A stretch of 64,000 nt of DNA from Toxotes chatareus. Lineage: Eukaryota; Chordata; Actinopteri; Toxotidae. Shown in pieces: positions 56,465-64,000 of this stretch (the stretch's first letter is position 1; every line of letters starts with the position of its first letter). The notes below the pieces were generated by a model. It searched no databases and was not told the origin of the DNA. It saw only the letters and a list, made by a program, of their open reading frames with translations. The stretch is taken from positions 142,678-206,677 of the forward strand of contig JAFBJY010000141.1 of NCBI GenBank assembly GCA_016801885.1. The letters are read 5' to 3'. A program made the position numbers and the translations under genes.

Positions 56465-57006
56465 CTGAGGTTATCTAAAAACTTGGCATTCTTCCTCATC
56501 CCAGTTGAATCTCATGACTGGATTTACAATTTCATTTGGAAATTTACTGTATTGATATAAAATAACTTCAGTGTCTCACTATGAGAGACTCCCACTGACT
56601 CATTCACTCACTGTCACCACTGAAACAGCAGATAGATACACTTTGAAGGAGTGAAGGTATTTGGAAAGTTTCTTAGCTGCCCGTGTGTGTGTGTGTGTGT
56701 GTCTGCTTCCTAGCTAATGTGCTATGTGCTAAATGCTGTTACTGCTGTGACATTTTAAAAGCTCAACAATGCGGTGTATATTTCACTGTTAACATGAAGA
56801 AAATGAATGTGAACTGTAGCTGTGTTGCTTATTTTTGTAATTCATTTGGTATTTTTGAGAAGATTGAATATCATTAGTATGGGTTATGGTTTGGTTAGAG
56901 TTAGGCTTTCAGTTATGATGGTTAAGGTTAGGTTAAAGGGCAAGGGAATGCATTATGTCAGTAAATGTTCTCACAAAATATAAGTACCAGAATGTGTGTG
57001 TGTGTG
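56465..57006. other. Gene-free stretch with TG and TTAGG-type repeats
   Basis: No gene. Contains (TG)n at 56683-56702 and 56993-57008, and a 'gcaagggaatgcattatgtcag' block also found at 21520-21545. Confidence 0.5.
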
Positions 57007-57740
57007 TCATGTTTCTTTTAGATCTCGCTCAACTTCTCTTGTGCTTTTAGACCTTAAATCCACAGAGTCCTGCTGTATGTTGGTCTCTTCTCTGCATCAC
57101 ACTGAGATAACAGTTACACCTGTCACCTGAATCAAGGAGGACGCTGATAGTGAAAGTTAAAGCTGACTCTATATCATCATGTTCTGGGAGTAGAAGCTGT
57201 AAAATAACCAGGCTGGATGGAAGGAGGAAGCATTTTTTTCCTCCAACATTATTTCATCATTATTTTCAGTTACTGGTATTTTCTCAGTCTGGGTCCAGAA
57301 ACAAAACTTTCTTTGTTTACTACAATGACTTTAAGGTGATTCTTCATCTGTTTGTAAGTTTGTGTTTTAATTGTATTTCTTTTATTTCTCTCTCTTCTGT
57401 TGTGGGGCTCCTGTCTCCTGATCTCCTTCATCCTGGATCTTCTTCTTCAGATCCTAAAACAATGACTTATTTTTATGCTGGTGTGAGAGTTTACATGCAA
57501 GTGTGTTTTGTTATCTGTGAATCACATTGTGGTTAAGTTTGTGTTTGGGAGATTTCCTCCATGTGTTTATGGATACAGATGAAGGTATCAGGTTATTCCA
57601 TTATTTGATGATCTCTACCTGTTAAACCATCCAAAGCAGCTCTGCAGTGTTTCCATCTGTGTTCATGTTGCTGTTTGAGGGTTAGGACTTGGTTTCAGGG
57701 TTAGGGTTAGAATTGGCTTTTGGTTAGGTTGGGGAAGATT
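57007..57740 (+). repeat. Dispersed repeat B, copy 2
   Basis: Matches 20365-20496 plus 20968-21500 in the same orientation and without the insertion present there. It includes the 'ttctgggagtagaagctgt' and 'cctccaacattatttcatc' blocks. Function unknown. Confidence 0.82.
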
Positions 57741-58480
57741 AATTCTTAAATAATCACAAGTTGTGATTTTGGTGCACTGGCAACAGGTGCCTGCACAGAG
57801 TCACCACCCCCACTTCCGTTTGTGGTTTTCAACTTTTCCTTTTTCTGAGAGGTTGATACTAATTGATATTATTATTGTTGTTTCCTTTTGTATTTTTCAG
57901 ACCATCCTGCTGATCGCCCCTTTATTTAGAGTCTGGGATGGAAAGTACCATTTTTTCCTCTGAGTCTGGAGTCATCTGCAAAAGGCTAATATTGATACAA
58001 TAAATAAATATTGGACAACCGTAATAATAACATTAAAGGTAAGTGCTTGAAGAGAATGGTATAAGTGCAATACATGGAACTCACTATATATATAAAAAAA
58101 ATAGGAAAAAACATGCAAAAATCTTTCATAAGAAAAAAAAGGAGGGGGGGGTCATAATGTCATGCAAGGTAAGGTAATAAGGTAATAAGGTAAGTTCATA
58201 TATATACACACGTACACACATTCATATAAGAATATTATAAACACCATTATTTTATTAACCCTGTTTCATTTCATACGATTGCAGTGGCTCTTTAATTGAG
58301 GTTAGGTTCAATTCAAGTTGGCTGTTTAAAATATATGTTTCTTTCTTCCACATAATTGCTCTGAATTTTCTTAGGTTCATTCTGTTGCTTTCAATCTTTT
58401 ATCCTCTAATTAGAGGATTATTTGATTTGTCAAAAAAAGTTTAAATTGATAATTAATAATTGGGGTGGGATATGAACCCC
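57741..58480. other. Gene-free stretch
   Basis: AT-rich sequence with 'ggtaataaggtaa' short repeats at 58165-58195. No gene. Confidence 0.45.
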
Positions 58481-58599
58481 AGCCTGCTGGGTGGCAGGCG
58501 GGGACAATAGCCATTAGGCGATAGGGGGGGTGGGAGAACTTACTGTAAGGAGAGAAAAAACGGAAAGCCCTTTTGTCGTCAAGTGAGTCCTTTGGGTAC

Positions 58600-58930
58600 A
58601 GTTGGGTAAGTGTGGGTACCTGGGCAGCAATGGAGACCCAGGTTGTGGAGGGTCTTGGAAGTCAGGGGATTTTGGCAGGAATTTATCCCCAGGATCAGGT
58701 ACCCATCCCCGTTAAGGCTACTGCATGGTCCCCTGGAAGTCCAGGGGACTTTGGCGGAATTTATGCCCAGGATGAGGCACCCATCCCCAGGTAAAGTCCC
58801 CAGCATGGTCCCCTGGATCTCCATGGAGACACTTTGTGCATAAAAGGTTCCTGCACGATCCCCCTGGAAGTCCAGGGGCCTTTGGCATAATGTTAAGCCT
58901 CGGATCAGGCACCCATTCCCGGGTTAGGCT
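58600..58930. repeat. Minisatellite, first family
   Basis: At least three imperfect units of roughly 90-130 bases built on 'cctggaagtccagggg', 'actttggc' and 'caggcacccatccc'. Confidence 0.75.
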
Positions 58931-59540
58931 CCTCAGACACATGCCCAGGACAGTTGCCTGACAGAGGGCAAAGTTTAGGAGCCGAATGGCGGGTAAGTTT
59001 CATGTTCCTGGAATTAGACCTCCATGCGGTAAGTACCTCAGACAGATGCCCAGGAAAGTTGCCTGACAGAGGGCAAATGTTAGGAGCGAACGGCGGGTAA
59101 GTTTCACGTTCCTGGAATTGGACCTCCATGCGGTAAGTACCTCAGACAGATGCCCAGGAAAGTTGCCTGACAGAGGGCAAATGTTAGGAGCGAACGGCGG
59201 TAAGTTTCACGCCCTGGAATTGATTCCATGCGGTAGGTACCTCAGACACATGCCCAGGACAGGTGCTTGACTGAGGTTAGGTTTAGGAGGTGGTACCCAC
59301 CATTCTCTCCTAAACCTAACCCTCAGTCAAGCACCTGTCCTGGGCATGTGTCTGAGGTACTTACCGCATGGTGTTACCTGATATTCACTCTAAACCTAAC
59401 CCTCAGTCAAGCACCTGTCCTGGAATTGGACCTCCATGCGTTAAGTACCTCAGACGGATGCCCAGGACAGTTGCCTGACAGAGGGCAAATGTTAAGGGTG
59501 AAGAGTGGGTAATTTCATGTTCCTGGAATTGGACCCCATG
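58931..59540. repeat. Minisatellite, second family, with an inverted segment
   Basis: About five units of roughly 105 bases containing 'catgcggtaagtacctcag', 'tgcccaggac', 'gttgcctgacagagggcaaa' and 'cgggtaagttt'. Part is inverted at 59307-59420. Single or double copies also occur at 60965-61170 and 63225-63340. Confidence 0.88.
59226..59371. repeat. 64-base inverted repeat
   Basis: 59226-59289 and 59307-59371 are almost perfect reverse complements (for example 'catgcggtaggtacctcaga' against 'tctgaggtacttaccgcatg') around a loop of about 17 bases. It would form a long hairpin. Confidence 0.88.
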
Positions 59541-60447
59541 TAGTAAGTGGTGTTTTAGTATGTTTTTTCTTTTGATTGTTTTAAATAATGAACCATTAAT
59601 ATTAGAACTGTCTTTTATTAGAACAAAATATTATATGAAAACACAACAGTACAGCAAAGGGAACATGATTACAAAGAAAGAACAAAGAACATGATTACTT
59701 TCACAGAGACTCTTCTGTTTCTGAGTCGGGCACCTTATCATAGTCAAATGAGCCATCATCAGACCATGACTCCAACGCGCTACAGGATGCCTCACTCTTA
59801 GTATCCTCGCCTCTGAGGCCTCGCTGCTGGTGCTATCACCCTCTGATGTCTCGCTACCTGCTGATGTGTCTGTCTTCCTTGAGGGGCCCATGTCCATATT
59901 ACTCTCATCACCCGAAGACAATGTCAGTTGGCATGTTTCCTCCCTGATCTGCAGGCTGTCCGCCCCCCAGGTGTAACCTCGGCAGTGTCCTCCGCCTGGA
60001 ACCCCTCTTCCTCCATGCCCTCCACCTCAGAGTCCCCCTGCTGCTGCTGCTGCCCTCCTCCCTTCCTCCTCCTGACTCTCCGCCTCCTCAGGGTTAGGGT
60101 CTCCTCCTTCCTCCTCCGCCACCTCCTGGCTCTCCACTTCTGATGATTTTGAAAGAAAGTGAGTTAGATTAGGTACATTTAGTTTAGGACTAGATAGCAA
60201 GAATATGCAATAGCTATAGAGCTATCATTACACACTCTATAAGACTCACCTTGTCCCGTCACTGGCGGATGGAAAGCGTTGACCAGGGACCGCAGGGATG
60301 CTGAGCCTGACCGCCTGGCCCCGCTTTGGTGTTATTTCGACTGACCACGTAAAACTTGCGAGCCGCCTTGGGGTCGTGGCACATGCTCCTGTTTACCTGC
60401 TCTGTCTCTTCAGGGTCAGAGAGCTATCAGCCTGTAGCCTGTCAAAG

Positions 60448-60475
60448 GCATATATATATATATATAGGTATATGG
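60448..60475. repeat. (TA)n microsatellite
   Basis: Short TATA run lying in a predicted intron of the recombinase-like gene. Confidence 0.9.
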
Positions 60476-60959
60476 GACACACATATGCTCATGTTGTTGT
60501 TATGGAATAGGCACTATTGTTAAAAGTAACACACCCATGTTGAGATCGCCAGTGCGAACATCTTGTAGAGTCGGGGCCACTGGAAGACCAAAGTTTTTCC
60601 AGGCTTTGGTGAAGTAGAGGCCTATTTTGTCCATTTCTTTACCAGATCTGGTAAAGAAAAGGTTTTGGGATGTTTTCTGAAGCCAGGCAGGAGTGGCCTC
60701 AGGTTGCCAAAGGTCGTAAGGTGTCCCATCATGGCTTTAGTGACTGTGATCATTGCCGGGCCGAACGTCTCCACTGTCTTGTGATCAGCAACCTGTGAAA
60801 GTAAGAAGTAGAAAAAGGTTTATAAAAAGCAACTTACATTTAGATGACAACTTTACAACAGTGTGTTATACCCCAGAGAGTTGCTTGGCTGAGGGGAAAT
60901 GTATGGCTTGATGGTAAGTTGATGTTCAGTAAAAGGACTTTAGACTTTCTGAAATGCTA

Positions 60960-61175
60960 CTTTATAAGACCTCCATGCGGTAAGTACCAAAGATACATGC
61001 CCAGGACAGGTGTTTGACCGAGGGGGATAGAGGAGTGAAGGGTGGGTGAGTTCAAGTTCCAGGAAATGGACCGGCGTATGTAAGTACCAAAGAGACATGC
61101 CCAGGACAGCTGCTTGACTGAGGGGATAGAGGTTAGGAGTGAAGGGTGGGTAAGTTCAATTTCCGGTAAAGGCAC
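60960..61175. repeat. Two extra units of the second minisatellite family
   Basis: Two units of about 110 bases ('gacctccatgcggtaagtacc', 'tgcccaggacag', 'gagggggatagagg') lie in an intron of the recombinase-like gene. Confidence 0.85.
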
Positions 61176-62710
61176 TATATGTTCCAAGTATTCTACGCCA
61201 TAAAACTTACATCATTAATAAGTAAACAACTCACCCTGATTGGCGGCTTTTTGTGTATGCCTGGGCTTTCACACATCATCTGTGGTCATGCCCAGGAAGA
61301 CGCACTTTCTGTGGCCCGTTGAGGCAGCCATAAACCCCACCAACAGACCAACAGCTTGGGCCAGGTAGCGCATGTTGGTGGGGTCTGTCCTGAGGTCACG
61401 GATGGCAAGGTCAAGGCCGATTTCTGCCAGCTTTACTTAATGACAGAATGTCCTTGCTTGCCATCAGTTTCGCTGTAGAAAACCAGGATAAGTTACAGTC
61501 ACATCAGAGTTATAGAGAATCAACCATTTTAACTTCTTTGCATTGAAACAAACCTTTCTTTTTTCTTTTTATATTCCAATCTCTGCAGGACGATTTGTGC
61601 CCCTAACCCCTTTTTCCACGCAGTCAACTTGTCCAAAATGTACGTGATGGTTTTAATTGTCATCCGTACTTTTGGGTACATTAGCCAGCCTTATGAACTT
61701 CAGGAACGCCTCTATGTCTATAAGGACATGTTTCTGGCTCGTGGGCTTCAGTGTGGAACTGAGTTGATTGAGGTACCTGATGACCAAATAATGGAATTGA
61801 TGAGCATTGTAAACATGGTGATGAGTGTTACGACTTGGATTTGGAGAAGACAAAGCAGAGCTACATACCCATTCAGTTTTACCATGTCGTTTAAAAACAA
61901 CAGGGTCATATTTATGTCAGTGCCCCTTCCTGACATATAGAGGAGGAACTTTTTGACATAAGCTTTCCTCTGCTTAATGTTCCTCAGTGCCTTTGGTGAT
62001 GCTTTGGGCCCTAAGAGGTTTTAATACAAGAGTGGGATGTTTATAGTCTCGTTGTAAACAGCAGTAATACTCACCTAGGTTGGGCGTGAGGCTCCCACGC
62101 CTAGTGGCCGGAACAGCCACGCACCCTCCCCTGCATGGGTGTGAGTAGCAGAGGACGGAGGAGAGGACGGAGCAGGGGACGGAGCAGAGGACGGAGCAGG
62201 GATGTACTTGCCACAGGTTGTGGCAAGGTTGAGGTAGGGAAGAGCAGGGACTGCTGGCTGTGGAGGCAGGTGTAGCAGTCTGTACATCACAGAGTTGCTG
62301 TGTGACATTCTGAAGGTGGTCCACCTCCTCCAGCAGCTTTGTAAGCCTGTTTTGATGGCCTGCAACCCACTGACCACGAGGTCAGGGTCTGTGCAGGCAG
62401 TTGTGGTGGAGGTGGAGATTGGGGTGCAGGGGTTGTTGACCCCGGAGTCCCCGGGGTTGTGTGGGTGGAGCTGGGGTGGTGGTGTTGGCGGTGGTGGTCC
62501 AGCCTGGCGTAGTCCTTGTTAGACCTGCACTCTTTTATGGGGCACCTCAGTCTCCCAGCATACCGCAGATTTTTTTTTTACTTATGAAGAGACGCCTCTT
62601 TGGTCGCCTTTCATATCGTGTTTGTCCCGCAAATGGCGGGACAGGGAGGCATAATGTCCGCCGCACTTGGGGCACTTGGTTTTTGCCTAGGGTACAGGAA
62701 GGCATGGCAA

Positions 62711-63440
62711 TGTAAAATGTTTGAAATTTTTATCAATGTCCACAAATGTTGATGAGCAACATTGATTTTCAGGTAAGTCTACATCCAGGAAGAGCATGTC
62801 TAAATCCAGGATAATGACCTTATAAATCTACATGAAAAAAAAACATGTCAGGTAAGTCGACATCCGGAAGAGCACGCCTACATCCAGGAAAATGACCTTA
62901 TACGCTACATGAAAGAAAAAACGCCAGGTAAGTCGACATCCAGGAAGAGCACGCGCCTACATCCAGGAAAATGACCTTATACGCCTACATGAAAGAATAT
63001 GTCACAAATATATATCGACAACAAGAGAACATCTACATCCTCTATAGTGACCTTAAAAAAAAAAAAAAATCTACCTGAAATAATTATGCTTCTTACCTTC
63101 ATCTTCGCCAGGTACTAAATGCAGGTGAAAATCGCCGATTTATATGGGGCTCAGGTTGACACACCCATTTGGAACCAGGTGACACCAAGTTATTTTTCCG
63201 TAAAAATTACCGACCGATTCCAGGAATTCGACCTGATAACATGAAAGCTGGAAACAGATGTACATTGGTTAAGTGACACATGCCCAGGAGAGTTACGTGA
63301 CGGAGGGGGGGGCGTTTTAGAGAAACAGTGGGTAAGTTCAAGTTCGGGAAGTACCACCGGCTGTATTGTGGAATTCCAACTTTTCGACACGTGGTCTCAC
63401 CCAAAGGAATTTTTGGTGTGAAAATGATTACACAGTCTCT
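62711..63440. repeat. Tandem 80-base repeats and minisatellite unit
   Basis: 62768-63000 holds three units of about 80 bases ('aggtaagtcgacatccagga', 'atgaccttatacg', 'ctacatgaaag'). A poly(A) run at 63057-63070 follows, and one unit of the second minisatellite family is at 63225-63340. No gene. Confidence 0.8.
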
Positions 63441-64000
63441 TGCTGCCATCTAGTGGACAAAACAAAGAAGTGCAAAAGTTCAGTTTTAAAAAAAAAAGGG
63501 TTTATTAGTTGAAAAGCCAAATATAACAACATCAAACGCTTTGATAATTACGCAGGAAGTGTGAAATATTTATTTTGCTGTTTTCAGCCATCTAAACTGT
63601 ATAATGTAAAAGTTATAAGGGTGTTAGTAAAATTCCATATAAGTTTATCGCCCAACGCCAAAAAATTCTACCGGATTTTTACTAACCCCAGCTAACGGAT
63701 CATAATTAGGGATAGATTGAGGGTTAGGATTAGGATAGGAGGGGTGGAGAGGTAAGGTTAGGGTTAGGGTAGGGAAAGGTTAGGTTTAGGAATAGGGAGA
63801 GGGAATCAGATGAGGAGGAAGAAAGATACAAACCCTTGTTCGGGTAGGAGGAGGAGAGCTTTGAGGCTGGATCAGACCCTTTCTTAAGGACCTGGGGTGG
63901 GAAGGAGGTTGAAGAGACGAAGAGAGTGGGGAGAGCGAGCAGGAGCGAGAGAGGCCAATGTAGAATTTTGATATGGCGGAGGAATCTTTTAGAATAACCC
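63441..64000. repeat. End region with TTAGGG-like interstitial repeats
   Basis: 63705-63795 contains 'gggttagg' and 'agggttagggt' variants resembling degenerate telomeric repeats; related runs are at 21505-21535 and 57690-57730. Otherwise purine-rich and unassigned. Confidence 0.6.

Larger units (their letters stand above)
59700..62710 (-). pseudogene. Crypton-like tyrosine recombinase gene, multi-exon, degraded
   Basis: Minus-strand exons with consensus splice sites. A first region near 62690-62590 has a C2H2 finger (CPKCGGHYASLSRHLRDKH). A Pro/Thr-rich exon ends at 62076 (gtgagt). Exon 61758-61554 has AFLKFIRLANVPKSTDD. Exon 61472-61235 has DPTNMRYLAQAVGLLVGFM and then ASTGHRKCVFLGMTTDD, the first catalytic Arg box. 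Exon 60792-60535 has TVTKAMMGHLTTFGNLRPL and ends APTLQDVRTGDLN, with a second Arg. Exon 60438-60250 has NRSMCHDPKAARKFYVVSR, with the His and the likely nucleophile Tyr. The last region, 60140-59700, is Ser/Glu and Arg rich (EASEA, SSGDES). The order R, R, H, Y fits tyrosine recombinases of Crypton type. Stops and frame breaks occur in several exons. Confidence 0.6.

Noticed and set aside
63700..63800. True telomere
   Set aside because: TTAGGG-like words are degenerate, short and internal to ordinary sequence, so they are interstitial.
1..64000. CRISPR arrays, bacterial operons or bacterial rRNA genes
   Set aside because: No regularly spaced direct repeats with unique spacers, no Shine-Dalgarno-led operons and no rRNA sequence were seen. 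The tandem repeats at 43 kb, 59 kb and 62.8 kb are eukaryotic minisatellites.

Overview
The window reads as teleost fish nuclear DNA, probably a spiny-rayed (percomorph) species. It is AT-leaning, rich in (TG)n and (AG)n microsatellites, has no bacterial gene organisation, and is packed with fish-type transposons: L2/CR1-group LINEs, piggyBac, hAT, a Polinton/Maverick, a gammaretrovirus-like provirus and a tyrosine-recombinase element. I could not support any intact host protein-coding gene. The only host-type genes I recognise are spliceosomal snRNA genes. Species assignment is inference.

Layout. 1-430 is an implausible run of stretched homopolymers, probably a sequence-end artefact. 431-4558 holds no recognisable gene. 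4560-4640 is an (AG)n(TG)n microsatellite. 4740-6060 (minus) is a piggyBac transposase relic. 6160-6440 and 10345-10745 are two pieces of one L2-type LINE 3' end, split by a second LINE (6440-9823). 13955-16516 (minus) is a small snRNA cluster: one full U1, one U1 fragment, one U2, two U5 and one U5 fragment, with a duplicated unit of about 1.9 kb. 17375-22700 has dispersed duplicated repeats, an L2 fragment and a broken transposase-like gene.

25206-37615 (minus) is one L2-group LINE interrupted in its 3' UTR by a provirus at 25715-34611. The provirus has 532/536 bp LTRs that are almost identical, a 4-bp CCAG target duplication and a tRNA-Leu-type primer site. Gag, pol and env are present but frameshifted. 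The integrase catalytic core is missing. The N-terminus of Env carries an immunoglobulin V-set-like domain of the CD300/pIgR kind.

40527-56464 is a Polinton (Maverick; polinto/adintovirus-like) of about 15.9 kb. Its terminal inverted repeats are about 175 bp and it abuts a truncated hAT transposase. Plus strand: three poorly known genes, retrovirus-like integrase with chromodomain, penton-like protein, a pVI/core-like small protein, hexon-like major capsid protein and adenain-like protease. Minus strand: a conserved virion-associated protein, packaging ATPase and protein-primed family B DNA polymerase whose 5' end is divided into tiny exons. Nearly every gene carries frameshifts, so it is a dead element or the assembly is indel-prone.

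56465-64000 holds a diverged copy of the 20.4-21.6 kb repeat, several minisatellites (one with a 64-bp inverted repeat), and at 59700-62700 (minus) a broken multi-exon gene. That gene has a C2H2 finger and the R, R, H and Y signature of a Crypton-like tyrosine recombinase. The window ends in TTAGGG-like interstitial repeats.
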